A stretch of DNA of 64,000 bases from Sinomonas humi (lineage in GTDB: Bacteria > Actinomycetota > Actinomycetes > Actinomycetales > Micrococcaceae): positions 1 to 64,000 of the forward strand of contig NZ_JTDL01000147.1 in the NCBI RefSeq assembly GCF_000802235.1. Direction: 5' to 3'. A model generated the notes under the pieces. That model did no database searches. It was not told the origin of the DNA and saw only the letters and a program-made list of their open reading frames with translations. Both the position numbers and the translations under genes were made by a program. Below, piece after piece: positions 38,076 through 46,773 of this stretch (positions are counted from its first letter, which is position 1; each line of letters opens with the position of its first letter).

Positions 38076-38825
38076 TTACCGCCGATAACGCTCGAGCGCG
38101 GACCTGAACAGCAGGGCCGAGACTACCTCTGGGCCGGTCGCCCGCGAGTGGGCCATGCGGTGCCCGTCGGGCCCCCATACTCCGCTACCGCCGCACGAGG
38201 GCCCCAACGAGGTGGTGCCAGCGGCGTTCGCGAGGAGTGCGAAGAAGCGGCTGTCCATGGCTCTGGCCCCGAAATGCAGGTCAAGACGGCGTTCCTCCCC
38301 CACCACGTAGATCGCGGAGGCCGCGTAGAGGTCTGCCCCGGCCGAGGCAGCCTCTGCCGCGTGCGAGGGCTCCGCGACGTCGAAGCAGACGGCGAGTGCA
38401 ACGCTCCATCCGTCGACGTCGACGAGAGTGGGGCCACCCCCCGGCTCGAAGTAGTGCCGTTCGTCACCATGGAGGTGTGTCTTCGGTGCGATAAGCGGCG
38501 CAGCACCCGGGCGCAGGAGCACCGATGCGAGGCGGGGCGTACCGTCCGGCTCCCGGGCCGCTGCACCGACGACGGCGACAATCCCCATGTCCTCGCACGC
38601 CGCCTGGATTTCGGCGAGCTCGACGGACGGATTCGTCAGCCAGCACGCGTCGTCGTCGAGCCGGGAGAGGTCGTAGCCGATGAGTGAAAGCTCGGGGAAG
38701 ACTGCTATCCGCGCTCCGTGGCTGTCCGCGTCCTCGATGGCATTCACATGGGCTGCGATATTCGCGGCGATCCCGCCTGGGCTCGACTCGTACTGCACGG
38801 CTGCGACGGTGAGCTCAGCGGACAT
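38076..38825 (-). CDS. Carbon-nitrogen hydrolase (nitrilase superfamily)
   Basis: A 249-residue amidase-like enzyme. The catalytic triad is visible: Glu in VFPELSLIGYD, Lys in APKTHLHGDERHYF and Cys in LAVCFDVAEPSHA. The substrate is unknown; small amides or omega-amides are usual. TAATAT (38833-38838) lies 7 bases before the ATG at 38825, indicating its own leaderless promoter, and that hexamer includes the stop codon of the upstream SOS-linked ORF. It may thus be expressed alone and also by read-through from the LexA-controlled promoter. A start at 38834 is possible if read from the longer transcript. Confidence 0.85.
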   Translation of the reverse strand: MSAELTVAAVQYESSPGGIAANIAAHVNAIEDADSHGARIAVFPELSLIGYDLSRLDDDACWLTNPSVELAEIQAACEDMGIVAVVGAAAREPDGTPRLASVLLRPGAAPLIAPKTHLHGDERHYFEPGGGPTLVDVDGWSVALAVCFDVAEPSHAAEAASAGADLYAASAIYVVGEERRLDLHFGARAMDSRFFALLANAAGTTSLGPSCGGSGVWGPDGHRMAHSRATGPEVVSALLFRSALERYRR

Positions 38826-38835
38826 GCGGCCCATA

Positions 38836-39066
38836 TTAGGGCATCAGCATGGGAGCCTCAGTGCGCGCCGAGCAGGCTTCGACGTCCACTTCGCCGAGCC
38901 GACGCGCGGTCTCGGCAGGCAGCGACCCACTCTCCAACGGCTCGTCGACGAGTGGGCCGGCCCCTGGCGGCCAAGCCTCCGGATCCGGGGCCACCTCGTC
39001 GCGGGACAGGTGCGGCGGGGTGGCCCCGGACGTCTGCGGAAGCGACTTCTGTGCAGGCGCGTCCAT
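38836..39066 (-). CDS. SOS-linked small protein of unknown function
   Basis: A 76-residue ORF beginning MDAPAQKSLPQTSGA and rich in Pro, Ala and Glu, with no transmembrane segment, signal peptide or recognised domain. The case for a real gene is its promoter: TTGTCA, 18 bases, TATGCT, then 7 bases to the ATG, with a LexA box filling the spacer. Its stop overlaps the -10 of the nitrilase gene. The opposite strand is also open here, and codon evidence is weak because of high GC. I cannot name a function; SOS-induced small proteins elsewhere often inhibit division or modulate repair. Confidence 0.55.
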   Translation of the reverse strand: MDAPAQKSLPQTSGATPPHLSRDEVAPDPEAWPPGAGPLVDEPLESGSLPAETARRLGEVDVEACSARTEAPMLMP

Positions 39067-39073
39067 GCACTCG

Positions 39074-39103
39074 AGCATAATCGAAACTATGTTCGAATGA
39101 CAA
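39074..39103 (-). promoter_or_regulatory. SOS promoter with LexA box in the -35/-10 spacer
   Basis: On the minus strand TTGTCA (39098-39103) and TATGCT (39074-39079) are 18 bases apart. TCGAACATAGTTTCGA (39081-39096) between them matches the LexA consensus TCGAACRNRYGTTCGA with two mismatches (a T for Y and a T for G near the right half). The -10 ends 7 bases before the ATG at 39066, so the transcript would have no leader. LexA binding would directly block polymerase. Confidence 0.8.
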
Positions 39104-39229
39104 GGGCGGACGTCGAAACCGCGAAGTGACGACCGTCCAGGGACCCGTCGCACTCGCCGGCCGGTGAGATCTCAGCGGTGCCCGCGGGCGTCTAAGTACC
39201 CAGAGGAGCCTCCGTGAGAGCATGAGCGC

Positions 39230-40489
39230 ATGCCCGCGCGGACATCGACAACGAGATCGCCCGGCCACCGCTTCCCGGCCCAGCGGCTCACGGGGGTCGA
39301 CTTGGCCAGAGGAGCTGCCCTCCTCGCCATGATGGCGGTGCATGTGCTGCCGACCGTGGCACCGGATGCGGCGGGTCGTCTCGGGCCCACGTGGGCTGGC
39401 CTCGTCCTTTCCGGACGTTCCGCGGCACTCTTCGCGGTACTCGCGGGGGTCTCCCTCTCTCTCGGCAGCGTCCCGGCGGCGGGGAACCGGCTCGGACTTG
39501 CCTTGCGCGGGGTCGTCATCGCCGTCGTCGGGCTTTGCCTCGGCACGCTCCACGTCAGCGTTGCCGTCATCCTGGTCCAGTACGGAGTGTTGTTCTGGTG
39601 CATCATCCCCGCGCTGCGGCTCGGGCAGCGCGCCCTCGGACTTCTCGCGTCGGCCTGGATACTTCTCGCACCCATCGTGGCCTACCTCGTGCGGCCGTTG
39701 CTCGTCCTAGGCGGGCATCCCCTGCAGCTCGGACGTAACCCAACGTGGACAGACTTTGCTGATCCCGCACGCCTCGCCGCCGACGTCTTCGTGACGGGCA
39801 GCTACCCAGTCCTCGAGTGGCTCGCGTACCTGCTGGTTGGCCTGTGGATTGGACGGTTGCCGCTCCGCCACACGGGGGTCCAAGTGGGTCTCATGCTTGG
39901 CGGGGCTGCCGCCGCGGCGCTGGCCAAGGCCACCGAGTGGGCGCTCATGGGTCCGTTGGGCGGCCACAACGCCCTCCTTGCGACTCCGCAGGCGAGCCAA
40001 TGGCCGCTTGATGCGATGCTCCGCGTCAACCTGCTTGGGGTCCAGCAGACGGGAAGCATCTGGTGGCTCACAACCGCTGCCCCACACTCCGGTACGACCC
40101 TCGACCTCCTCCACACCTCCGGCACCTCCGCTGCTGCCCTCGGCGCGTTCTTGCTGCTCGCTCGAGTCCGGCCACTCGAGCGGACGGGTCTCCTCCTGCC
40201 CCTCGCGGGCGCCGGAGGCATGACCTTGACCCTCTACACCCTGCACGTGGGGGCCCTCTCATGGTCGGAAGCCGGCGGGGCTCCTGGGCTTGAGCAGGGT
40301 GGACTGCTTGCGGTGCACGCCGTCCTCGCGCTCGCCATCGGCCTGCTGTTCCGAGCGAACGGCTGGCGGGGTCCGCTCGAGTGGATGGCGCACGGAGCGT
40401 ATCGCCTTGGTTCCCTCCACCAAGAGAGGGCCCCGAGCCGCCCTCAACGCCCCAGAACCCCGGACGGCTCGTTGGCACGACGCCGGTAG
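39230..40489 (+). CDS. Acyltransferase-like membrane protein (HGSNAT/DUF418 type)
   Basis: A 419-residue integral membrane protein with about ten transmembrane helices. The N-terminal RLTGVDLARGAALLAMMAVH is the 'R---lD--RG-a---m---H' signature of heparan-alpha-glucosaminide acetyltransferase-like/DUF1624 proteins, and the C-terminal half (about 300-400, GAGGMTLTLYTLHVG) matches DUF418. The transferred group and acceptor are unknown; cell-surface polymer acylation is a family-level guess. No strong ribosome-binding site was seen; an out-of-frame GTG lies nearer the GAGGAG at 39203-39208. Confidence 0.78.
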   Translation: MPARTSTTRSPGHRFPAQRLTGVDLARGAALLAMMAVHVLPTVAPDAAGRLGPTWAGLVLSGRSAALFAVLAGVSLSLGSVPAAGNRLGLALRGVVIAVVGLCLGTLHVSVAVILVQYGVLFWCIIPALRLGQRALGLLASAWILLAPIVAYLVRPLLVLGGHPLQLGRNPTWTDFADPARLAADVFVTGSYPVLEWLAYLLVGLWIGRLPLRHTGVQVGLMLGGAAAAALAKATEWALMGPLGGHNALLATPQASQWPLDAMLRVNLLGVQQTGSIWWLTTAAPHSGTTLDLLHTSGTSAAALGAFLLLARVRPLERTGLLLPLAGAGGMTLTLYTLHVGALSWSEAGGAPGLEQGGLLAVHAVLALAIGLLFRANGWRGPLEWMAHGAYRLGSLHQERAPSRPQRPRTPDGSLARRR

Positions 40490-40505
40490 TCGACCGGAGG
40501 CTGTT

Positions 40506-41132
40506 CTAGCTGGCTGTGGTGAGTTCCTGGACTTGCACCGTCTTCCATCGACCCTGCTCGTACAGCGCGTAGATCGCTTTGGCCCGATCGCTCCGACCCC
40601 CGTCGTGGGATTCGACGGCACCGGAAGCGTCCAGCCTCCTTGATGGCGACTCCTCAACGACGAAGAAGCCGAGAACTGGACCGGGCCGGCCCCACGGTAC
40701 GTCGGAGGTGAAGGCTACGATCGTCCAGCGCGGCCCCTCCGAGCTCCAGCCGTTGTCGTTGACGCCGAGCGCGGCGTCAACATACCCCGCGCAGGTCCCG
40801 CAAGAAGGGGCAGAGGCTTCCCTCAAAGGGGCCACGTTACCGGTCTCCAGAGCGTAGGTCACAGTGTGGAGCCAGTACTGTGCGAAGGCCGCAAAGCCTT
40901 CGCGGGTGTTCTCCTTCGCGACATCCGGCAGCGCAGGCGCACTGCCGACTGGTCCACGAGCACCGGCGCGTCCACGAGACCCGGCGGGATCAGGAGAACT
41001 CGCGGTCACGGAGGCCTGTTCGGTCGGATTCCAACATGCCGCCGAGGCCAGCAGCATCACCACGATCAGAGGAACGAGTGCGTACCGGGATCGTTGCCGT
41101 GCCATGCGGTCCCCCTGAGTGCGAGCGGTCAT
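40506..41132 (-). CDS. DUF6318 family lipoprotein
   Basis: A 208-residue lipoprotein. The signal peptide has a basic start, a hydrophobic core and the lipobox LASAAC (lipidated Cys near residue 33), followed by a Ser/Pro/Gly linker. The globular part (about 75-205) has ENTREGFAAFAQYWL and SCGTCAGY, the two-cysteine pattern of DUF6318 proteins of Arthrobacter relatives. Function unknown. The ATG at 41132 is preferred because TACAGT (41139-41144) lies 6 bases upstream; an ATG at 41105 is the alternative. Convergent with the acyltransferase gene. Confidence 0.8.
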   Translation of the reverse strand: MTARTQGDRMARQRSRYALVPLIVVMLLASAACWNPTEQASVTASSPDPAGSRGRAGARGPVGSAPALPDVAKENTREGFAAFAQYWLHTVTYALETGNVAPLREASAPSCGTCAGYVDAALGVNDNGWSSEGPRWTIVAFTSDVPWGRPGPVLGFFVVEESPSRRLDASGAVESHDGGRSDRAKAIYALYEQGRWKTVQVQELTTAS

Positions 41133-41162
41133 CTTCGCACTGTATGCATGGGGCGAGACGCC

Positions 41163-41645
41163 TCAGTGGGACGAGCCTGGTGCCTCCGTGGTCCCGCGGT
41201 GCAGGGCAATCGCGCGACGCATCGCGGCACGGGCACGTTTCCGATCGCCGGAGGCGTCATAGGCGAGCCCCAGCCGATACCACGAGCGCCAGTCCTCCGG
41301 TGCGGCCTCGGTCTCGGCCTGATACCGCGGGAACTCGGCGTCAGCCGCCGACCGCACAATCCTTCCCCCGGGGGTCCGCGGGAGCGCATCGACTGGCAGG
41401 CCGCCTTCGGCTTCGAGTTCGCGGCCGAGCCGCTCGAGACCCGCGCCGAACATGATCTCGCGCACCAGCGCCCAGGCTCCGATGACGGGCAGCACGAGGT
41501 AGGCGGCGCCGATGGCCTTGGCGATGAGCTGTGGGTCGGCGAGGAGGAGGATCGCCCGGTTGAGGGTGAGCACCAAGTAGAACACGAGGAGCAACGCAAC
41601 GCCCGCGACCCACAGCTTGGTCCGGTGTTCCTTGAGCCAGTCCAT
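41163..41645 (-). CDS. TPR-like membrane protein
   Basis: A 160-residue protein with two N-terminal transmembrane helices (about 10-33 and 40-62) and a cytoplasmic C-terminal part. EDWRSWYRLGLAYDASGDRKRARAAMRRAI at about 117-146 is one tetratricopeptide-like unit, shown here by its W--L-------G-----A--A pattern. Similar proteins follow dapB in Micrococcaceae. Function unknown. It starts 3 bases after the dapB stop. Confidence 0.7.
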   Translation of the reverse strand: MDWLKEHRTKLWVAGVALLLVFYLVLTLNRAILLLADPQLIAKAIGAAYLVLPVIGAWALVREIMFGAGLERLGRELEAEGGLPVDALPRTPGGRIVRSAADAEFPRYQAETEAAPEDWRSWYRLGLAYDASGDRKRARAAMRRAIALHRGTTEAPGSSH

Positions 41646-41647
41646 GT

Positions 41648-42406
41648 TCAGAGCCCCAGATCCAGGTACCCGTCGAGCCCGACGGTCAGACCGGGATGCT
41701 CGCCTACCGCGCGGAGGCCGAGGATGACCCCCGGCATGAACGACGCGCGGTCGAAGGAATCGTGGCGGATGGTCAGCTGTTCCCCCGGCCCCCCGAGCAG
41801 GACCTCCTGGTGCGCCACGAGGCCTCGGAGCCGTACCGCATGCACCCGGACCCCGTCGACGTCGGCGCCCCGTGCGCCGTCGAGCTGCTTCTCGGTCGCA
41901 TCAGGCGAGGCGCCGAGCCCCGCTTCGGCGCGGTTGGCTGCAATGAGCTGTGCGGTCCGCACCGCGGTGCCAGAGGGCGCGTCGACCTTCTCGGGGTGGT
42001 GCAGTTCGACGATCTCCACCGACTCGAAGTAGCGGGAAGCCTTGGCCGCGAACGCCGTCGCCAGCACCGAGCCGAGTGCGAAGTTCGGGGCGATGAGCAC
42101 CCCGACGCCGGGGTGCTCATCGAGCAGGGCGCGAAGCCCCTCGAGTCGTTCGCCTGTCCACCCAGTCGTGCCGACGACGACGTGCAGACCGTGTTCGACG
42201 GCGAAGCGAACGTTCCGCTCGGTCGCATCCGGGACGGTGAGGTCGACGACGTAGCGGGCTCCGGCGTCGACGATCGCCTCGAGAGCGTCGCCCCGGCCCA
42301 GCGCGGCCACGAGCTCCATGTCCGGGGCCGCCTCGACGGCCTTCACCGCCTCGGAACCCATGCGCCCGTTCGCGCCCAGCACTGCCACCGGAAGTCGTTC
42401 TGCCAT
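41648..42406 (-). CDS. dapB: 4-hydroxy-tetrahydrodipicolinate reductase
   Basis: NAD(P)H-dependent second step of the diaminopimelate branch. The 252-residue enzyme has the Rossmann motif VLGANGRMGSEA near the N-terminus, GTTGWTGERL, and the substrate-binding ELHHPEKVDAPSGTA. The ATG at 42406 has TAGGCT (42414-42419) 7 bases upstream, so it is likely leaderless. It is followed by the TPR-like gene. Confidence 0.96.
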   Translation of the reverse strand: MAERLPVAVLGANGRMGSEAVKAVEAAPDMELVAALGRGDALEAIVDAGARYVVDLTVPDATERNVRFAVEHGLHVVVGTTGWTGERLEGLRALLDEHPGVGVLIAPNFALGSVLATAFAAKASRYFESVEIVELHHPEKVDAPSGTAVRTAQLIAANRAEAGLGASPDATEKQLDGARGADVDGVRVHAVRLRGLVAHQEVLLGGPGEQLTIRHDSFDRASFMPGVILGLRAVGEHPGLTVGLDGYLDLGL

Positions 42407-42429
42407 GGGTTCAAGCCTAATGGAGCGCG

Positions 42430-42903
42430 TCAGCCGAGCGCGGCGACCCACTCCTTGCCGCCGTCGTCGAAGAACTGCTCCTTCCAGATGGGCACCTCGG
42501 CCTTGACCCGGTCCACGAGGTCCGAGCAGAGGCGGAACGCCTCGCCGCGATGCGCCGACGAGACGGCACAGACGAAGGCCACGTCGCCGACCCCGAGGTC
42601 ACCGACCCGGTGCGCGATCCAAACACGCATCGCGCGCTCGGAGACCCCGAATCGTTCGAGATGCTCGCCGACAACCCTGTCCACGACGCCCCGGAGGGTC
42701 GCCTCCGCGGTCGGGTGTGCAGTGTAGTGAAGCCGAAGGACGCCGCGGCCCTCATCATGGTTGCGCACGACGCCGGCGAACGAGACGACGGCGCCCGCGT
42801 CGGGAGCGTCCACCGCCTGCCGGGCGGCGGATTCGTCCAAAGGTTCGGCAGAGATCTGCGCCTGCACGACCTCGATCTGGGCAGGAGTCCTGTCAGTGGC
42901 CAT
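42430..42903 (-). CDS. moaE: Molybdopterin synthase catalytic subunit MoaE
   Basis: Large subunit of molybdopterin synthase, which inserts two sulfurs from MoaD thiocarboxylate into cyclic pyranopterin phosphate. The 157-residue protein has GAVVSFAGVVRNHDEG, IAHRVGDLGVGD and the catalytic-lysine segment KAEVPIWKEQFF. The ATG at 42903 has GGAGG 7 bases upstream and overlaps the end of mog by 11 bases; a GTG at 42909 is possible. MoaD is encoded at 47837-48106 on the other strand. Confidence 0.95.
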   Translation of the reverse strand: MATDRTPAQIEVVQAQISAEPLDESAARQAVDAPDAGAVVSFAGVVRNHDEGRGVLRLHYTAHPTAEATLRGVVDRVVGEHLERFGVSERAMRVWIAHRVGDLGVGDVAFVCAVSSAHRGEAFRLCSDLVDRVKAEVPIWKEQFFDDGGKEWVAALG

Positions 42904-43369
42904 GTCCACCCTCCAACTGGTCGCAGAGATGCCCGATGATCGGGTCCAGCACGGTGAGCCCGTCCATGACCCCTGATGGCGACCCGGGAAGGTTCACGAC
43001 GAAGGTCCTTCCTGCGACTCCGGCGTACCCGCGGCTCAGCGCCGCGAGCGGCGTCTTCGCTGCCCCTGCGCGCCGGATCGCCTCCATGATGCCTGGCACC
43101 TCGCGATCGAGGAGCGGCAGCGTTTCCTCGGGCGTGGCATCGTCGGCGCTCAAGCCGGTGCCCCCGCTCGTGACGACGACGGACGGCGCGAGGGCGAGAA
43201 GGCCGCGGAGCGCGGCGCCCACCGAGGGGCCGTCTGGGACGACCGCGGCGGGGATGATGTCGAAGCCGTGTTCGGTGAGCCAGTCCGCGATGACGGGCGC
43301 GGACTGGTCCTCGTAGATCCCTGTCGCCGCCCGCGTGGATGCGATCACGATCCCGGCGCGACGGGTCAC
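42893..43369 (-). CDS. mog: Molybdopterin adenylyltransferase (MogA/MoaB family)
   Basis: Adenylates molybdopterin before molybdate insertion. The 158-residue MoCF-domain protein has [15 protein letters not shown] and [14 protein letters not shown], the MPT-binding loops. The GTG start at 43369 overlaps the moaC stop (GTGA), so the two are coupled. The frame is open far upstream inside moaC but without homology. MogA and MoaB share this fold and activity; the distinction cannot be made from sequence alone. Confidence 0.9.
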   Translation of the reverse strand: MTRRAGIVIASTRAATGIYEDQSAPVIADWLTEHGFDIIPAAVVPDGPSVGAALRGLLALAPSVVVTSGGTGLSADDATPEETLPLLDREVPGIMEAIRRAGAAKTPLAALSRGYAGVAGRTFVVNLPGSPSGVMDGLTVLDPIIGHLCDQLEGGHGH

Positions 43370-43926
43370 GCCGTTTCCCCCGCCGTCTCCCCTGTTGGCT
43401 CCTCTGTTGGCTCCCCTGCTGGCTCCTCTGCTGGGAGCCTCCAGTCGCCGCTCTTTCCGCCGCTCTTGGCCAGCACCCTGACCTCGCTGACCACGGCATG
43501 CTTGTCGACAGCCTTGATCATGTCGTAGACGCCCAACGCGGCGACCGACGCCGCGGTGAGGGCCTCCATCTCGACGCCGGTCACACCGCGGGTCTTGACC
43601 GTCGCGAGGACGCGGACGGAGCTCTCCGCCACCTCGAAGTCCACGGTCACCTTGGAGATCGGGAGGGGGTGACACAGCGGGATCAGCTCAGGCGTCTTCT
43701 TCGCCGCCATGATGCCGGCCACTCGAGCCACGGCGAGCGCGTCCCCCTTGGCGAGGCCGCCCTCGGACAGGAGCGAGATGACCTCCGTGGTCGTTCGGAG
43801 GACGGCTTGCGCCGTCGCTTCGCGGCTCGTCTCGGGCTTCTCGCTCACGTCGACCATGTGGGCGCTGCCGTCCGCGCGGACGTGCGTGAGGCTCTGGGTG
43901 GGTTCGGAGTCGTTCACAGGAGCCAT
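43366..43926 (-). CDS. moaC: Cyclic pyranopterin monophosphate synthase MoaC
   Basis: Converts the MoaA product into cyclic pyranopterin monophosphate. The 186-residue protein has [32 protein letters not shown] and [23 protein letters not shown], with KAVDKH containing the active-site Lys. It ends in about 22 extra residues of [20 protein letters not shown], encoded by a 12-base tandem repeat. The ATG at 43926 overlaps the moeA stop region by 13 bases. Confidence 0.95.
   Translation of the reverse strand: MAPVNDSEPTQSLTHVRADGSAHMVDVSEKPETSREATAQAVLRTTTEVISLLSEGGLAKGDALAVARVAGIMAAKKTPELIPLCHPLPISKVTVDFEVAESSVRVLATVKTRGVTGVEMEALTAASVAALGVYDMIKAVDKHAVVSEVRVLAKSGGKSGDWRLPAEEPAGEPTEEPTGETAGETA
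43391..43433. repeat. 12-base tandem repeat at the moaC 3' end
   Basis: GTTGGCTCCTCT, GTTGGCTCCCCT and GCTGGCTCCTCT follow each other at 43394-43429, with degenerate copies at the edges. The period of 12 bases adds four residues per unit to the acidic MoaC tail, so length changes keep the frame. The repeat lies just before the coupled mog start. Confidence 0.8.
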
Positions 43927-45122
43927 ACTTCCACGTCGGCTCCGGCCTCGAGTTCCGTCACGTCCTCGGGGACGAGCACGAGGGCATTGGAGGCGGCGAG
44001 CGCTCCGAGCAGGTGGGAACCTGAACCGCCGACAAGGCCCACGCGGCCGTCGTCCCCGAGACGTGCGCGCCGCACCTGGAGCTTGCCGGACGGCGAGTCC
44101 AGGGGGCTGGCAAGAGGGAGCCGAAGGCGCGGCCTGGCAATCGGCGCACCGAGGAGCTCGGCGAGGACCGGCCTCAGGAGAACCTCCCATGAGACCCAGC
44201 AGCTCACGGGATTCCCGGGGAATCCCAGGAACGGCACGCCCGCCACAGTGCCGATGCCCTGCGGGCCCCCCGGCTGCATCGCGAGGTGGACGAATTCGAC
44301 GTCCGCGTCCGCGAGCGCGAGCTTCGTCGCCTCGAACGCCCCCTTTGAAACGCCTCCCGTGGTCACGAGGAGGTCGGCGGATTGAGCGGAGTCGGCGAGC
44401 GCCGCCCGGAGCTCGCCCGGCTCGTCGCTGCGCACCGCCGTCGCGCTCGCCTCGATCCCTGCCTCGCGCAGAGCGGCGACAAGGAGCGCTCCGTTGGAAT
44501 CGTAGATCCGGCCGGGCGAGAGCGGCTCGCCGGGAACGGCGAGCTCGGCTCCGGTGCTGACGACGGCGACCCGTACCGGAGCGCGGACCGGAACCTCGGT
44601 GAGGCCCAGGGCTGCGGCGAGGCCGAGCTGGGCGGGGCCGAGCCTGGTCCCGGCGGCAAGGACGACGTCGCCGACGCCCACATCGCTCCCGACTCGCCGC
44701 ACGAAGGTCCCGGCCTCGGTGACGGGCAGGACGACGCGCGCGTGGTCCGAGAGCTCGGAAGGTTCGGGAAATCGCGGAGGCTGCGCTCTCTCCACGGGGA
44801 TGACGGCGTCGGCACCGTCGGGGAGCATGGCGCCGGTCATGATCGGCGCGGCCTGCCCGGCCGCAAGCGGAACCGGGACGGCGCCAGCGGGGATCGGCGC
44901 GACGACGGCGAACTCCGGCACCGCGCCAAAGTCCTCGCTCCGGACCGCGAAGCCGTCCATCTGCGAGTTGTCGAAGGGGGGAAGACTCACCGGTGCCGCG
45001 AGATCACGGGCGAGGGCGAGGCCGAGCGCTCGGTCAAGGGGCCGAGTGACGGGCTCCCGCTGGGCGAGCGGCGCGAGGAGGGTCCGGATGGACGCCCGGT
45101 AGTCGTCGACGCTCGTTCCCAT
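43914..45122 (-). CDS. moeA: Molybdopterin molybdotransferase MoeA
   Basis: Inserts molybdate into adenylated molybdopterin. The 402-residue protein has the MoeA N-domain ([19 protein letters not shown]), the molybdopterin-binding domain with [16 protein letters not shown] and [23 protein letters not shown], and a C-terminal domain IV. It follows the sulfite-oxidase-like gene by 3 bases and overlaps moaC. A Glp-type paralogue would look the same; context favours Moco synthesis. Confidence 0.93.
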   Translation of the reverse strand: MGTSVDDYRASIRTLLAPLAQREPVTRPLDRALGLALARDLAAPVSLPPFDNSQMDGFAVRSEDFGAVPEFAVVAPIPAGAVPVPLAAGQAAPIMTGAMLPDGADAVIPVERAQPPRFPEPSELSDHARVVLPVTEAGTFVRRVGSDVGVGDVVLAAGTRLGPAQLGLAAALGLTEVPVRAPVRVAVVSTGAELAVPGEPLSPGRIYDSNGALLVAALREAGIEASATAVRSDEPGELRAALADSAQSADLLVTTGGVSKGAFEATKLALADADVEFVHLAMQPGGPQGIGTVAGVPFLGFPGNPVSCWVSWEVLLRPVLAELLGAPIARPRLRLPLASPLDSPSGKLQVRRARLGDDGRVGLVGGSGSHLLGALAASNALVLVPEDVTELEAGADVEVWLL

Positions 45123-45125
45123 GCC

Positions 45126-46703
45126 TCAAGCTCCTGCCTCGATCGTGACGGTATGGTAGCCGGTCGCCCCGTCCGGCGGCGGGGGCGCCGTCTGCTCCGC
45201 TTGGAGAGCCCCCGTACCGTCCGTGGCACGAACGCTGATCTGGTGCTTCCCCGCCGAGAGCTCCACTTTTGCCGACCATTGGTACCACGTGTCCCGAGAA
45301 ATCCCCGTGCCGAGCGTAGCGGGCTGCCACGAGCCTTCGTCGACCATGACCTCGACCTTCGAGATGCCGCGGTGCTGGGCCCAGGCCACTCCCCCGACCA
45401 TGAGGTCGCCCGTCGGAACCTGCGCGGCGTCCTTCGGCACGTCGATCCGGGACGAGGTCTTGATCGGGCCGCGCTCGGACCAGCCCCTGGTCGACCAGTA
45501 GGCTTGATCTGCCGCGAAAGTCGTGACCTTCAGCTCGTTGACCCACTTGGTCGCGGATACGAAGCCATAGAGTCCCGGCACGATCATCCTGACGGGGAAG
45601 CCGTGCTCGGGTGGGAGCGGCTCTCCGTTCATGGCGACGGCAAGGATCGCGTCCGTCCCGGGGTCCGTGAGCACTTCGAGCGGCGTGCTCGCGGTGAAGC
45701 CGTCGACGCTGCGCGAGAGGACCATGTCTGCCCCGGGCTTGGGCCGCGCACGGGCAAGAAGCTCGCGGATGGGCCAGCCCAGCCAGCGCGCGTTGCCGAT
45801 GAGGTTGCCCCCCACGGGGTTCGAAACGCAGGCGATCGTCACATAGCGCTCGATGAGCGGCTTCGCCAGCAGTTCCTGCCAGGAGATGCTGAGCGGCTCC
45901 TCGACCATTCCGGTGACCTGCAGCGACCAGCCGTTGGGATCGACCGAGGGAACCACGAGGGCGGTATCGATGCGGTAGAAGCTGCCGTCGGGTGTCACGA
46001 GGGGATCGATGCCCGAAAGCCCCACCGAGGCCCCCGGCGGAACGGGCGGAGCAGGCGAGGCGGGCGCCGGCAGCTTGAGCGCGTCCCGCGCCGCGCTCGC
46101 CGCGAGGGCGGTTCCGCGGACGACGGCGGTCACGACGCCGCCGAGCGCCACGACGACGGCACTGCCCGCCATAATGCGCAGGAACTTACGGCGGGCAAAG
46201 CCGGATTCCTCGGTCATTGCTTCAGGAGCCTGCTCCTCGGCCCGCAGCGCTCCGACGAGCCAGCGCACGAGGCCAGCTGCCACCGCGGCCGCGGCGACGG
46301 CGCACGCGATGGCGAGGGGGTTCGAGAGGGCCCGTGTTGCGACAGCAGCGATGCCGACGATCCCGATGAGGGTCGCGACGGCAACACCGGTCCCGGGGCG
46401 GCGGAATTCGAGCAGGCCGGCCGCTGCCCCGACGGCCAGGAGGACAATCGAGATCACGGTCACGAGGAACGTCTTGTCGCCGGTCCCGAACGTCTGGATG
46501 GCCCATTCCTTGGCGTTGGGCGGCGCGAGGTCGACGACGGCGCTCCCCACGGCCGAAACCGGGCTCAGCGAGGGGCTCGCGAGGCCCGCGAGAAGCTCGC
46601 CCGTCAGGACGCCTGCGACAGCCGCGAGCACTCCCGCTGCGGCCGACCACCAATACGCATGCCGCGCCGTAGCGACTGGGGGGCGCAGCTGGGTTGCTCC
46701 CAT
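45126..46703 (-). CDS. Membrane-anchored sulfite-oxidase-type molybdoenzyme
   Basis: A 525-residue fusion of about five N-terminal transmembrane helices (about 15-165) and a sulfite oxidase-like domain. After the helix near ARRKFLRIMAGSAVVVALGG, the molybdopterin domain (about 260-400) has the Moco-ligand cysteine in TIACVSNPVGGNLIGNARW, and a C-terminal Mo-co dimerisation domain (about 410-525) follows. It lacks a heme domain. The substrate is unknown; YedY/SUOX-like proteins reduce or oxidise S/N compounds or repair methionine sulfoxide. It heads the moeA-moaC-mog-moaE unit. TATTCT (46710-46715) lies 6 bases before the ATG. Confidence 0.88.
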   Translation of the reverse strand: MGATQLRPPVATARHAYWWSAAAGVLAAVAGVLTGELLAGLASPSLSPVSAVGSAVVDLAPPNAKEWAIQTFGTGDKTFLVTVISIVLLAVGAAAGLLEFRRPGTGVAVATLIGIVGIAAVATRALSNPLAIACAVAAAAVAAGLVRWLVGALRAEEQAPEAMTEESGFARRKFLRIMAGSAVVVALGGVVTAVVRGTALAASAARDALKLPAPASPAPPVPPGASVGLSGIDPLVTPDGSFYRIDTALVVPSVDPNGWSLQVTGMVEEPLSISWQELLAKPLIERYVTIACVSNPVGGNLIGNARWLGWPIRELLARARPKPGADMVLSRSVDGFTASTPLEVLTDPGTDAILAVAMNGEPLPPEHGFPVRMIVPGLYGFVSATKWVNELKVTTFAADQAYWSTRGWSERGPIKTSSRIDVPKDAAQVPTGDLMVGGVAWAQHRGISKVEVMVDEGSWQPATLGTGISRDTWYQWSAKVELSAGKHQISVRATDGTGALQAEQTAPPPPDGATGYHTVTIEAGA

Positions 46704-46709
46704 GCCACC

Positions 46710-46767
46710 AGAATAGGTCCGCATCCTGAGCGCAAGCGGGGCATGGTGGGGGTCACTGGCGTAACGT
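46710..46767. promoter_or_regulatory. Divergent leaderless promoters of the Moco cluster
   Basis: TATTCT on the minus strand (46710-46715) ends 6 bases before the oxidoreductase ATG, and TAACGT on the plus strand (46762-46767) ends 6 bases before the moaA ATG. The two start codons are only 71 bases apart, so the -35 regions must overlap or nearly so. No inverted repeat typical of a ModE site was seen. Confidence 0.65.
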
Positions 46768-46773
46768 GGAGCT

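Noticed and set aside
38849-39100. 83-codon plus-strand ORF opposite the SOS-linked small ORF
   Set aside because: It has no promoter or ribosome-binding site and is Ser/Gly-rich shadow sequence, though coding on this strand cannot be fully excluded.
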